Positions 35,517 to 45,023 of a stretch of DNA of 64,000 bases are shown piece after piece. The stretch is from Albidovulum sp. (GTDB lineage Bacteria; Pseudomonadota; Alphaproteobacteria; Rhodobacterales; Rhodobacteraceae). Positions within the stretch are counted from its first letter, which is position 1, and every line of letters begins with the position of its first letter. A program made the translations under genes and the position numbers. Location of the stretch: positions 280,749 to 344,748 of the forward strand of contig JAPPFL010000027.1 in the NCBI GenBank assembly GCA_028823855.1, in the 5' to 3' direction. Below the pieces are notes generated by a model. That model was not told where the DNA came from. It ran no database searches and saw nothing but the letters and a program-made list of their open reading frames with translations.

Positions 35517-38500
35517 CGAGCGGTCTCGCCGGCGAATCGAGAGGTTTGCCAGGACTGAACCGACGAAAAACGCGGCGAGGCAAATAACCGCAAAACCCGC
35601 GGCAAAGGTTGCCAAAGCGAACATTTGCTTGGGTACGGACTGAGGCGCATACGGTGCCAAAATTTGAGGCAAATCCCCCGAAACGACGACGCTGCCTATG
35701 GTTGAGATCAACAGCGCCATTCCCGCAAGTGACGCCCCTACCACCGCAGCAAAGACCGGCCTCCCGGCCGGCCCGGTCCGAAACGCCCTTCGCAATGAAG
35801 AAAACCGTTTCGCTATGTCGGCATGAATAGCGAGCAGCGACGGCACGACCAAAAGAACAAGAACCAGGCCGAAGCCAAGCCCGTAGCAAAGCGTGATGAC
35901 CGTGGGTTTCAAAAAGCTCGCCTGCTGCGACGATTCGTATAGGAGAGGCGCGAGTCCGAAAACCGTAGTAAGCGTAGTCAACAGTACTGGCCGTAGCCGG
36001 TCCGTAGCTGCATCGACGATCGCGGGAACCAAGCCCCTGTTTTTCGAATATTCGTCAACAGTCGAAACTAGCACAATTGAATCGTTTACTATTATTCCGG
36101 ACAGTCCTATCAAGCCCATCACGGAAAAAATCGACAACGGGACATCCCAAACATTGTGGCCATGAATTGCGCCAATTAGGCCAAAGGGAATTATGGCCAG
36201 GACAATGATCGGCCGGGTCCAGCTTGAAAAAATCCAGGCAAGTGTAAGGAATATCCCGATCAAGCAAATCGCGAACCCGAGTTTCGCGTCGGACAGAAAT
36301 TCTCTTTCCTGTTCCGCCAGCCCGGAGAATCTGGATGCCACCCCGTGTTCATTTTCCATTCGCGGAATTATTTCCTCTTCAATTTCCCTTGTGATCTCTT
36401 CCGCCCTTTTCGGATCGTCTTCCGAAATGTCGCCTGTCACTTTTACAAGCCGAATTCCGTTTTGCCGTTTAACTGTTGAGAATCCTGAGCTTCTCTTGAC
36501 CCTTACTATATCGGCCAATGGAACGTACTCGCCGGCGGCGGTCCTCATGAATGTCCGTTCCAGGAAATCCGCCGTCAATTCTTGTTCCGGAAGCCTTACG
36601 CGAATTTCGCCGGTGCGATTTCCTTGCGGGAATGTTGCGGCGGACACGCCGCCTAACCGGTTTTTCAAGACCCGAGCAATTCCGTCAATCGAGAATCCCA
36701 GCGCATTCCCCTGAGGCTTGAGGTCAAGAATAAAGTCTTCCTTGTCGTATGAAAGGTCATCCTCGACCGCTGAAACTTCGGGATAGCGCGCAAGTTCGGT
36801 TTTCAATGCTTCCGCCGCGCCTTTCAATATCTTGGCGGAAGCGCCATAGATTTCAACGCTAAGCGAATCGCCTCCGGGACCGCCACGCCATCCCCGGAAA
36901 CTAAGTGTTTCTAGCAAGGGATGTCGTCGGACCTCGGATTGCAGCTCCGCAACGAACTCGAAGGACGAATAGGGGCGAAAGTCGGCATCTATTAGCTCGA
37001 TAGCTACAGAGCCAAGCAAATCCCTGTCTTTCGTTGATGCTCCGGAAAGGCCTCTTCCAGTGTTGCCGCCGACCTCGCCCAGCACGTAGGTAAGCGGGTT
37101 GGAACCGAATTCATCCTCTAATTTCGCGCCTACGGCCTCCGCCGCACGCTGCAATTCGCGCATCATTTCAAGCGCGTCGGAACGCGATGCCCCTGGAAGC
37201 ATCGCAAAATTGCCGCTTACTGAGCCGCGTTCGGGGGCATTGAAGAATCGCCAGGGAACCTGGCCATTCACAACAAGCACCGCCTGAGTAGCGAGAACGA
37301 AGACGGCGCCGGCGACAACGGGGTAGCGCAGTGCCACCACTCCGGCAATGAAGGGGCGAAATAACCTTTCGCGAAACCAATTGAATCCCTTATTGACCGC
37401 CAAACTCGGCAAATCGAACCAACTCTGTTTTGCCGACTTGGTCAGCGCGTGCCGCATGTGGTTGGGCAGGATTATGAAGCATTCCAATAGGGACGCGGCA
37501 AGGACTACAATTATCGTGAAAGGCAAATCGGCCAATAGGGAGCCAAACCTGCCGCTAATGGTCGTTATCGAATAGAAGGCGATGATCGTCGTAATCGTCG
37601 CCGCAAAAACCGGCGCGAACATTCTCGCGGCTGCATTCTCAGCCGCCATTACAGGCGACTCGCCTAAATTCCTCGCACGAAAATCGGCGTGCTCGCCTAC
37701 CACGATAGCATCGTCGACGACCATGCCGAGCGAAATAATCAACGCGAACAAAGAAATCATGTTTAGCGTGAATCCGAACGCATACATCATGGCGACCGTG
37801 GCCATCATTGCCGTCGGAATTCCCGCGGCTACCCAAAAGGCAGTGCGGGCATTCAAGAACAGGAAAAGTAATGTCACGACGAGCAGCAATCCGAGCGCGC
37901 CGTTTTCGAACAGAATGTTCAGGCGTCCCGTTATCGCTTCTGCTCTTGTGCGAATAAGATCCACTTTGACGCCTTGCGGCAATTCGGCGGAGATATCGGC
38001 CGCGATTGCTTCGACTTTTCGCTGAAGAGCTATCGCATCGCCTCGGTCCGAACGATCGACTCGAATCGAAACGGCCGGGTTTTCGCCGACGTAATAGGCG
38101 CGTCTTCTGTCCGCGCCTTCAACGAGCACTCTACCTACGTCCCCGACGTATAATTTTGACCCGTCCGGATAGGAACGCACCGTAATCGATTCGATTTCGT
38201 CGGCGGTGCGCTTTTCGATGCCCGTCCGTACCCGCGCCGCGACTCCCGCGATCTCGCCCGCAGGATCCGTTTCCGCTTCTTCCCCGATCGCGGAGGCGAC
38301 TTCCGCCAAGGAAACATCACTTCGGATTAGCTCGCGTTCCGGCACCTCCACTATGGTCATCGGAGCTTCGATGCCCCTGATCGTGGACCGAGTTACGCCG
38401 ACGCCAAATAGCCTGACTACGAATTCGTCGGCATATCTGCTGAGCAGGTCTACGGAAACAGGTCCCGAGATCACGACATCAGTGACTCGGTCGCGCCAAG

Positions 38501-38936
38501 CGCCTTGCTGAACTCGCGGTTCCTCGGAATCTTCGGGAAACCCGGTAGTAGCGTCCACAGCGGCCCGGACATCGTCGGTTCCTCTTTGCATGTCCCAGCC
38601 CGGCTCGAATTCAAGCGTTATTCTGGCGTTGCCCTCGTTTGAAACGGACGATGTCGACTCGACGCCTTCGACCGCAAGCAGCGAAGGCTCCAGCAGTTGA
38701 ACGATCGCGTTGTCAATGTCTTCGGCGCCTGCGCCGTCCCAGTTCACGACGACATTGACTCGCTCTACGACGACATCGGGGAAAAATTGGGATCGAAGCT
38801 GCGGGTAGGAAGCCGCGCCTAGAGCGATCACCAAGAGCATGATCAGATTCGCGGCGGTTTTGTGGCGCGTAAAATACGAAAGAGCTAGTGCGAGAGGGGA
38901 AATTCCTTTTTCCCTTTCTAACACGTCAACCGCCAA
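35448..38936 (-). CDS. RND-family efflux transporter permease (AcrB/CusA superfamily)
   Basis: This inner-membrane proton-driven pump (1162 aa) has the repeated RND plan: first helix TAANLIMLLVIALGAASYPQ, porter domain (FFPDVVVERVNVVVNWDGAG, GWDMQRGTDDVRAAV), a helix bundle with the proton-relay SLGMVVDDAIVVGEH (tandem Asp), and a matching second half (GLSGIIVNDSIVLVSTVDEY). A C-terminal extension with two added helices makes it longer than AcrB. It overlaps the upstream fusion-protein gene by 11 nt. No outer-membrane TolC gene adjoins. The substrate is not evident. Tail-to-tail overlap of 69 nt with the DsbD-like gene. Confidence 0.93.
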   Translation of the reverse strand: MAVDVLEREKGISPLALALSYFTRHKTAANLIMLLVIALGAASYPQLRSQFFPDVVVERVNVVVNWDGAGAEDIDNAIVQLLEPSLLAVEGVESTSSVSNEGNARITLEFEPGWDMQRGTDDVRAAVDATTGFPEDSEEPRVQQGAWRDRVTDVVISGPVSVDLLSRYADEFVVRLFGVGVTRSTIRGIEAPMTIVEVPERELIRSDVSLAEVASAIGEEAETDPAGEIAGVAARVRTGIEKRTADEIESITVRSYPDGSKLYVGDVGRVLVEGADRRRAYYVGENPAVSIRVDRSDRGDAIALQRKVEAIAADISAELPQGVKVDLIRTRAEAITGRLNILFENGALGLLLVVTLLFLFLNARTAFWVAAGIPTAMMATVAMMYAFGFTLNMISLFALIISLGMVVDDAIVVGEHADFRARNLGESPVMAAENAAARMFAPVFAATITTIIAFYSITTISGRFGSLLADLPFTIIVVLAASLLECFIILPNHMRHALTKSAKQSWFDLPSLAVNKGFNWFRERLFRPFIAGVVALRYPVVAGAVFVLATQAVLVVNGQVPWRFFNAPERGSVSGNFAMLPGASRSDALEMMRELQRAAEAVGAKLEDEFGSNPLTYVLGEVGGNTGRGLSGASTKDRDLLGSVAIELIDADFRPYSSFEFVAELQSEVRRHPLLETLSFRGWRGGPGGDSLSVEIYGASAKILKGAAEALKTELARYPEVSAVEDDLSYDKEDFILDLKPQGNALGFSIDGIARVLKNRLGGVSAATFPQGNRTGEIRVRLPEQELTADFLERTFMRTAAGEYVPLADIVRVKRSSGFSTVKRQNGIRLVKVTGDISEDDPKRAEEITREIEEEIIPRMENEHGVASRFSGLAEQEREFLSDAKLGFAICLIGIFLTLAWIFSSWTRPIIVLAIIPFGLIGAIHGHNVWDVPLSIFSVMGLIGLSGIIVNDSIVLVSTVDEYSKNRGLVPAIVDAATDRLRPVLLTTLTTVFGLAPLLYESSQQASFLKPTVITLCYGLGFGLVLVLLVVPSLLAIHADIAKRFSSLRRAFRTGPAGRPVFAAVVGASLAGMALLISTIGSVVVSGDLPQILAPYAPQSVPKQMFALATFAAGFAVICLAAFFVGSVLANLSIRRRDRSLRRSAALNVDHFTLRKHRNSQL

Positions 38937-40392
38937 CTCTAGACCTGAGGCGATCCAGCATCTCTGCCGGAACTTCAGGTTTCTTCAATTGCTCGATGAC
39001 TCTTTCCTTGGCGCGGGCCGGCATAAAGCTGTTTGATTCCACCATCGCAATAAGCTTGTTTCGCTCTTCCGAGCTAAGAGCGATCATTTCGGGCGCTTCG
39101 AGAGGCTGATCTCCATCCTGCGCCGGCAATACGGGTTTCACTTTGATTCCGCTGCCGAGCATCGGCGAGCGCTCGGCCACGATGAGCCTGTTTCGCAGGC
39201 GGCCCCTGACAATAATTTCATCGCCCTGTCGCCGAAGAAGTTCGACCTCGAGAGCCTCCAGGCGGTCCTCGGCGTCTAGCGCCAAAATTTTACCGGTTGA
39301 ATCAATCGATGTCGCCGGCAGGACCATAACGCCTCTAAGCTCGGGCTCTTCGACCGAAACCGACACGAAGTCTCCCGGTTTCAATCCTTTCTCCTGACCG
39401 GATTTTATCGAAGCGAAGAGCAGTCGACCCGTTTGACCCTCCTTAACGGCCGCGCTCTCGCGAACAATTTGAGCCGACGGCTCGATAGATGAATCGTTTA
39501 GTTCCAGATTTACGCCAATTCTTACAGGCATAAGCCTGCCGCTGCCGTCGAGAAGGCGCAAGTACTGGGTGCTGGAAATCCGGAAGGAAACTTCAAGCGC
39601 CGTTGGATCAATTAGCGTCCCAATGCGTTCATTCGCGGATACTAGCCCTCCCTGGACAACGCTAATGCCGCTAAGCGTTCCCGAAAATTCCGCCGCGAGA
39701 CTGGTGTTTTCCAGTTTTCGAACGGATTCCGCCAGCGCGATTTCCCGTCTCGCCAGCAAGGAATTGGCCTGATCTACACGGGTCTCGGCCTGGGCGACGC
39801 TCTTCCTGATCGACAGGACGGACTGTTTGCCCGACGAAACAGACAGCTCCGCATTCTCGACCGCCGCGATGGTACCGACGCCGCGCTCAAGCAATGTCCT
39901 TTGCTTTTCAAGGGATTGCCTTAGAAGCGATTCTCTTTCTTCGGCTGCAAGCAACTCGTCACGAGCAAGCGAAAGCGACCGAACGGCCTCTTTGACTTCC
40001 GCTTCGGCATCGTTTCTGTCTGCGAGCGCAAAATCCAGCGCGGCCTGGGCGTCCGCCGGATCGATCCGCAGTATGGTTTCGCCTCTTACGACTACGCCGC
40101 CTTCGACGAAATTCGGCGAAAGTTCGAGGATATTCCCGCCAACCGGCGCTCTAATTTCTAGCGAGCGGCGGCTTCGGATTTCGCCGAACGCCGAAATCAT
40201 CGGCTTTACGCTCGTGAATTCCGCAGGAACGACGCGAACTGCGTAAACGCGTTCCCGTTGCGGCCTTTCCCTCGATTCTCTCGACGCTCTTTCTTGAACG
40301 GCAGTGACAACCGCACTCCCGGCTATGGCCAGAATCCCGAGCGTCCCCCCGAGAAGGAAGAGCGCCAGCAAGCTTCTGCCCAAGAATCGCAT
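38926..40392 (-). CDS. RND efflux periplasmic adaptor (membrane fusion) protein
   Basis: This adaptor protein (488 aa) links the RND pump to an outer-membrane channel. It has an N-terminal anchor (LLALFLLGGTLGILAIAGSAVV), a lipoyl/barrel-sandwich half-motif (EIRAPVGGNILELSPNFVEG), a long coiled-coil hairpin (DAEAEVKEAVRSLSLARDEL region, about 120-240), the second half-motif (LAAEFSGTLSGISVVQGG), a beta-barrel, and an extended C-terminal helical tail. The first gene of a two-gene operon with the RND pump. Confidence 0.92.
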   Translation of the reverse strand: MRFLGRSLLALFLLGGTLGILAIAGSAVVTAVQERASRESRERPQRERVYAVRVVPAEFTSVKPMISAFGEIRSRRSLEIRAPVGGNILELSPNFVEGGVVVRGETILRIDPADAQAALDFALADRNDAEAEVKEAVRSLSLARDELLAAEERESLLRQSLEKQRTLLERGVGTIAAVENAELSVSSGKQSVLSIRKSVAQAETRVDQANSLLARREIALAESVRKLENTSLAAEFSGTLSGISVVQGGLVSANERIGTLIDPTALEVSFRISSTQYLRLLDGSGRLMPVRIGVNLELNDSSIEPSAQIVRESAAVKEGQTGRLLFASIKSGQEKGLKPGDFVSVSVEEPELRGVMVLPATSIDSTGKILALDAEDRLEALEVELLRRQGDEIIVRGRLRNRLIVAERSPMLGSGIKVKPVLPAQDGDQPLEAPEMIALSSEERNKLIAMVESNSFMPARAKERVIEQLKKPEVPAEMLDRLRSRVGG

Positions 40393-40605
40393 TCAAGCTC
40401 CGGGTCTAATACGAACTCGTTCCGCCTTGTTTTAATCGAACATCGTTTAGCTATCCCGATACTAAATTAAACGAACGACTTTGGCCAATCCGTCGAAATG
40501 ACGGTTCTTTGGGACATCGAAAGAACAAATCCGCGCGCTCGCAAATCAAGATGTCCAAAAAGATGCTGCGAACAGTCTCGTCTCCGATGCATCCAGGCGA
40601 CGCCC

Positions 40606-41133
40606 TTATTTTCTTCGCAGATGCTCGTCCAGTCTCGGTAGGATTTCCACGAAATTGCAGGGCTTGTTCCTATAGTCGAGCTGCGGGATGAGAATCTCCT
40701 CCCACGCATCCCGGCATGCTCCCGGCGATCCGGGCAATGCAAAAAGAAAGGTGCCGTTGGCGATGCCGGCGCACGCTCGGGACTGAACGGCGGACACGCC
40801 GATTTTTTTCATGGAAACAAATGCGAACACCGAAGTAAACGCGTCGATTTCTTTTTCGTAAACATCCCGATGAGCTTCAACAGTGACATCGCGGCCGGTA
40901 AGGCCCGTTCCGCCCGTGGATATCACGACATCAATGCCTGGATTTTCGGCCCAAGCAGACAGCCGGGCGGAAATCGAAGCCCGGTCGTCGCGAACTAGCG
41001 CCCGGCCGGCGACCAAATGACCAGCGGCCTCGATAAGGTCTTGCAGCAGCTGCCCGGATCTGTCTTCTTCGAGGCTGCGCGAGTCCGAAACCGTCAACAC
41101 TGCGATCCGAACAGGTATGAATTCCCTATCCAT
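40606..41133 (-). CDS. moaB: Molybdenum cofactor biosynthesis protein MoaB
   Basis: This MogA/MoaB-fold protein (175 aa) adenylates molybdopterin. It shows VRIAVLTVSDSRSLEEDRSG, DVVISTGGTGLTGRDVTVEA (the GGTG motif) and GTFLFALPGSPGACRDAW (the PGSP motif), giving the complete domain. It starts 5 nt after the uracil-DNA glycosylase gene ends, so the two are probably co-transcribed. Another moco gene, moaE, is at the right window edge on the same strand, suggesting a functioning molybdopterin pathway. Confidence 0.93.
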   Translation of the reverse strand: MDREFIPVRIAVLTVSDSRSLEEDRSGQLLQDLIEAAGHLVAGRALVRDDRASISARLSAWAENPGIDVVISTGGTGLTGRDVTVEAHRDVYEKEIDAFTSVFAFVSMKKIGVSAVQSRACAGIANGTFLFALPGSPGACRDAWEEILIPQLDYRNKPCNFVEILPRLDEHLRRK

Positions 41134-41137
41134 GGAT

Positions 41138-41938
41138 TTAACTGGACCCCACTTCGCCGCGCATTTTCAATCTAACGGCCAAGAGGTCCCGCCAAGCGAG
41201 GCGCTTGGACAATGGGTTCCGCAGAAGGTACGCCGGATGAAACGTCGGCATGACCGGAATGCCGAGGAAGTCGCGCCAGTCCCCGCGAATTCTCGTAATT
41301 CCGGCCGAATTTATTACGGCCTGGCATGCGATGTTTCCCATAAGCACGATCAATTGCGGTGAAGCCAGTTTAATGTGCGCAAACATGAACGGCCGCATCA
41401 TATTGATTTCCTCGGAAGTCGGCGCCCTGTTGCCCGGAGGGCGCCAGGGAATAACGTTCGTAATATAGAGGCCGTTTGCGGCGGACTCTGAATTTCGCGA
41501 CAAATCTATAGCGGCGAACATGGCGTCCAGCAACCGTCCAGCACGACCGACAAAGGGACGCCCCTGGATATCCTCGTCGCGTCCCGGCGCCTCGCCGATG
41601 ATCATGAGCCTCGAATCTGCTCGACCGTCGGAGAATACTAGCTGGCGCGCTGAAAATTTTAGTTCGCAGTGCTCGAATTTTTCTAGAGAATTGCGAAGTT
41701 CATCGAGGTTCCGTGCTTGCGCGGCCAGCCTTGACGCTATGCCGACAAAATCCGCCGGCTTGGATTCGGCCCTGAGATTGATCGATTTAGGCGGCCGAGC
41801 CGGTCTCGGTTTATCCTCTTTCAATTTGTACCGATTGACCGGGTCATCGCCGATCGACTGATCGACCGAGAATTCCAACTGCATCTGGAGAAAAGCCTTT
41901 GCATCCTTGCGGCTGATTGAATCGGGGTCAATGGGCAT
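41138..41938 (-). CDS. Uracil-DNA glycosylase, family 4
   Basis: This DNA repair enzyme (266 aa) removes uracil from DNA. Motif 1 is IIGEAPGRDEDIQGRPFVGRAGRLL, here cited in parts: GEAPGRDED and GRPFVGRAG. YITNVIPWRPPGNR follows. Motif 2 is PTFHPAYLLRNP. One Cys of the iron-sulfur site is visible in EHCELK, as in alphaproteobacterial members with the CALKxTA signature. About 90 N-terminal residues precede the core, also usual in this group. It is co-directional with moaB, 4 nt apart. Length is normal. Confidence 0.92.
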   Translation of the reverse strand: MPIDPDSISRKDAKAFLQMQLEFSVDQSIGDDPVNRYKLKEDKPRPARPPKSINLRAESKPADFVGIASRLAAQARNLDELRNSLEKFEHCELKFSARQLVFSDGRADSRLMIIGEAPGRDEDIQGRPFVGRAGRLLDAMFAAIDLSRNSESAANGLYITNVIPWRPPGNRAPTSEEINMMRPFMFAHIKLASPQLIVLMGNIACQAVINSAGITRIRGDWRDFLGIPVMPTFHPAYLLRNPLSKRLAWRDLLAVRLKMRGEVGSS

Positions 41939-42099
41939 CCTGCTGCACTTCAGTCTCGGTGTCTTCGGTTTGAATTCGACATTATATTAAACAGCTCGGC
42001 TGCGCCAATTTGCCTCTCGGGCCTATGCATCTCGAATGCGGCGCACCTTGTCCGAAAACGCGGCCAATCATATAAACATGCAACGGTCGGAGACGATAG

Positions 42100-43059
42100 A
42101 TGGCTATATTGGCTAAGCATCTTCTTGGAATAGAAACCATGGCGCCCGAGGAGATTTTTTCGATTCTCGATCTAGCCGAATCGTACGTCACTTTGAACCG
42201 CGACCAAGTCAAGCACTCCAATGTCCTCGCCGGCATGACCCAAATCAATATGTTCTTCGAAAACTCCACTAGAACCCAAGCAAGCTTTGAACTAGCGGGA
42301 AAAAGGCTGGGCGCCGACGTCATGAATATGGCGGTTGCCAAAAGCTCGATCGCCAAGGGCGAGACGCTCATCGATACCGCATTGACGCTGAACGCCATGC
42401 GCCCCGACCTGATTGTCGTCAGGCATCCAAGTTCAGGCGCCGTAAACCTGCTTGCGGAAAAGGTTAATTGCTCGGTCGTCAATGCCGGCGACGGTCGGCA
42501 CGAACATCCTACCCAGGCTCTGCTTGACGCGCTCACGATCCGGCGCGCGAAAGGTCGACTGACGCGCCTTACCATTGCTATCTGCGGCGACATCTCGCAC
42601 TCGCGGGTGGCAAGATCCAACATTCTCCTTCTAGGCAAGCTCGGCAATCGAATTCGGCTCGTTGGGCCCAGGACTCTGATGCCCTTCGGGATCGACGAAT
42701 TTGGAGTTGAAGTCTTCGACGACCTTAGAAAGGGTATAAATGCCGCTGATGTGGTGATGATGCTAAGGCTTCAAACAGAACGCATGGAAGGCGCATTCGT
42801 GCCTTCCGTTCGCGAATACTACCACCTCTACGGCCTGGACGCGGAAAAACTTAAATTTGCCAAGGCTGACGCCATCGTCATGCATCCCGGACCGATGAAC
42901 CGCGGCGTGGAAATAGACGGGGCTTTGGCGGACGATATCGGCAGATCCGTAATTCAGGACCAAGTGGAAATGGGTGTGGCCGTGCGAATGGCCGTTCTCG
43001 ACTTGCTCGCGAGAAATCTTCGTCGAGCGGTTTTGGAAGCCGGAAGAAGCCGGAAATGA
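42100..43059 (+). CDS. pyrB: Aspartate carbamoyltransferase catalytic subunit
   Basis: This enzyme (319 aa) joins carbamoyl phosphate and aspartate, the first committed step of pyrimidine synthesis. Carbamoyl-phosphate binding: [20 protein letters not shown], here in parts (ENSTRTQ). Further motifs are [27 protein letters not shown] (HPTQ), and the aspartate-binding MLRLQTER and [11 protein letters not shown]. It starts [14 protein letters not shown]. First gene of a pyrB-pyrC'-plsY group; in this class the PyrB is held in a dodecamer with the inactive PyrC'. Confidence 0.95.
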   Translation: MAILAKHLLGIETMAPEEIFSILDLAESYVTLNRDQVKHSNVLAGMTQINMFFENSTRTQASFELAGKRLGADVMNMAVAKSSIAKGETLIDTALTLNAMRPDLIVVRHPSSGAVNLLAEKVNCSVVNAGDGRHEHPTQALLDALTIRRAKGRLTRLTIAICGDISHSRVARSNILLLGKLGNRIRLVGPRTLMPFGIDEFGVEVFDDLRKGINAADVVMMLRLQTERMEGAFVPSVREYYHLYGLDAEKLKFAKADAIVMHPGPMNRGVEIDGALADDIGRSVIQDQVEMGVAVRMAVLDLLARNLRRAVLEAGRSRK

Positions 43060-43105
43060 CGCGAACGGCGGAATTAGCAGCAATGGACGCCGACGGAGCG
43101 TAGCG

Positions 43106-44383
43106 ATGATTATTCTAGCCAACGCCATGATCGTCGACCCGGAATCGGAGTCCGTGAACCCGGGTTCTGTTATTGTCGAGAACGGCCGCATCGCGGACCG
43201 GGATGGACCCGAATTGGAGAGCCTGCGATACAAGACCGTGAATTGCGGCGGCAAATTTCTTGCCCCTGGCATAGTCGATATCGGCGTAAAGGTTTGCGAG
43301 CCGGGCGAACGACACAAGGAGAGCTACCGAAGCGCGGGACTCGCTGCGGCGGCGGGCGGGGTGACGACCATGGTCACGCGTCCCGACACCATTCCTGCGA
43401 TCGACAACCCGGAAACTCTCGAGTTCGTTTCAAAACGCGCCCGGGCCGCTTCGCCGGTTCGAATAAAGACAATCGCGGCGCTGACGAAAAATCGTTCCGG
43501 CCGCCAGATGACCGAAATCGGACTGCTGCAAGATGCCGGCGCTGTGGCATTTTCGGATTGCGACTCCGTAGTAGAAGACACAAAGATTTTTTCTCGATGC
43601 CTGCAGTATGCGAAGCAGCGCGATGCGCTGGTTATCGGACATCCGCAAGATCCGGGATTGTCCGCGGGAGCGTCGGCAACTTCCGGCAAATTCGCGTCTC
43701 TCAAGGGTATTCCGGCAGTGTCCAGGCGCGCGGAACTGATCGGCCTGCAAAGGGACGTAGAACTCGCGGCGTTGACGGGCGCCCGATACCACGCCGACCA
43801 GTTGTCGACTTCGTTGTCGATCGAATATTTTGAGCGAGCTGCGGCAGCGGGTCTCTATGTTTCCGCCGGCGCTTCAATTCATCACTTGACGCTTAACGAA
43901 TTCGATATCGGCGACTACCGGACATTCTTCAAGGTCAAGCCGCCGCTGAGGTCGGAGGATGACCGCAAGGCATTGGTCGAAGCCGTAGCATCCGGTTCGG
44001 TCGAGGTCATTTCTTCTATGCACACTCCCCAGGACGAGGAAGCGAAGCGCCTTCCCTTCGAAGAAGCCGCCAGCGGAGCCGTCGCGCTTGAAACTCTTCT
44101 TCCCGCAGCATTGCGACTGTTTCATTCCGGAGACATTACGCTTCCGAGACTTTTCAGGGCGTTGTCCCTAAATCCTTCCAAACTGCTGGGATTCGACACG
44201 GGCCGCATCTCGAAGGGCGCTCCGGCAGACTTCGTCCTTTTCGATCCCGACGCGCCATTCGTGCTGGACAGGTTTGGCCTTAGATCAAAGTCGCAGAACA
44301 CGCCGTTCGACGGCCAGCTTCTGCAAGGCAGGATTCTGAAGACCTTCGTCGACGGCGAACCGGTCTACGGCTCGGGCGCATGA
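43106..44383 (+). CDS. Dihydroorotase-like, non-catalytic subunit PyrC'
   Basis: This amidohydrolase-fold protein (425 aa) is homologous to dihydroorotase. The zinc motif expected as DxHxHxREPG is replaced by VDIGVKVCEPGE (near residue 55): both His residues are missing. Later ligands are also replaced, with NHLTLNE-type segments read as HHLTLNEFDIGDYRTF. The protein therefore matches the inactive PyrC' (PyrX) group that scaffolds PyrB, seen in Pseudomonas and many Alphaproteobacteria. ATG at 43106 begins IILANAMIVDPES; an upstream open stretch overlaps pyrB and lacks homology. A real dihydroorotase must be elsewhere. It overlaps plsY by 4 nt. Confidence 0.9.
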   Translation: MIILANAMIVDPESESVNPGSVIVENGRIADRDGPELESLRYKTVNCGGKFLAPGIVDIGVKVCEPGERHKESYRSAGLAAAAGGVTTMVTRPDTIPAIDNPETLEFVSKRARAASPVRIKTIAALTKNRSGRQMTEIGLLQDAGAVAFSDCDSVVEDTKIFSRCLQYAKQRDALVIGHPQDPGLSAGASATSGKFASLKGIPAVSRRAELIGLQRDVELAALTGARYHADQLSTSLSIEYFERAAAAGLYVSAGASIHHLTLNEFDIGDYRTFFKVKPPLRSEDDRKALVEAVASGSVEVISSMHTPQDEEAKRLPFEEAASGAVALETLLPAALRLFHSGDITLPRLFRALSLNPSKLLGFDTGRISKGAPADFVLFDPDAPFVLDRFGLRSKSQNTPFDGQLLQGRILKTFVDGEPVYGSGA

Positions 44384-45000
44384 TCCTTCCGCAGGTCGAA
44401 TCCGAGTTCTACGAATTCGCGACCGCCGCGTTCGGTTCCTACCTGCTTGGCTCGGTCGCTTTCGGAGTATTGGTAACGAAACTGATGGGAATCGAAGACC
44501 CCAGAAAAATTGGTTCGGGAAACTCGGGAGCTACAAATGTGCTGCGAACCGGCAGCAAACTCGCAGCAGCTTTAACTCTTATTTTGGACGCGGGAAAGGG
44601 CGCGGCCGCGGTCGCCGTCTGCTATGCCGCTTTCGGCGGCGACGCCGCGCAGCTTGCCGGACTTGCCGCGTTTCTTGGACATCTTTTTCCGGCCTGGCAT
44701 TCATTCAAGGGCGGCAAAGGCGTCGCGACATTCTTAGGCGTACTGCTGGCATTGCATCCAGCGACGGGAATCGCGTTATGCCTTTCTTGGCTCGCTGCTG
44801 CACTCGCATTCCGGATTTCCTCGGTGAGCGCGCTCGCGGCATCGATTTCGTCGCCCCTGTGGATCTGGATTCTAGGCAGGCCGGACGCAGTCGCACTCTG
44901 CGCCGTTCTCGCCGTTCTTGTCTGGATACGGCACGCTCCCAACCTTAAGCGGCTCGCTGCGGGCGAAGAACCGAGAATCGACTTTCGAAAAAAGAGTTAG
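44380..45000 (+). CDS. plsY: Acyl phosphate:glycerol-3-phosphate acyltransferase PlsY
   Basis: This integral-membrane enzyme (206 aa) starts phospholipid synthesis by transferring acyl from acyl phosphate to glycerol-3-phosphate. The three PlsY loops are present: GSYLLGSVAFG, KIGSGNSGATNVLRTG (substrate loop), GHLFPAWHSFKGGKGVATFLG (the phosphate-binding glycine-rich loop), and a final VWIRHAPNLKRLAAGEEPR. Five membrane segments fit. Its ATG overlaps the pyrC' stop. Convergent with the following flavin monooxygenase, 23 nt between the stops. Confidence 0.94.
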   Translation: MILPQVESEFYEFATAAFGSYLLGSVAFGVLVTKLMGIEDPRKIGSGNSGATNVLRTGSKLAAALTLILDAGKGAAAVAVCYAAFGGDAAQLAGLAAFLGHLFPAWHSFKGGKGVATFLGVLLALHPATGIALCLSWLAAALAFRISSVSALAASISSPLWIWILGRPDAVALCAVLAVLVWIRHAPNLKRLAAGEEPRIDFRKKS

Positions 45001-45023
45001 CGGCGATCGCGCAATTGCCAAAT

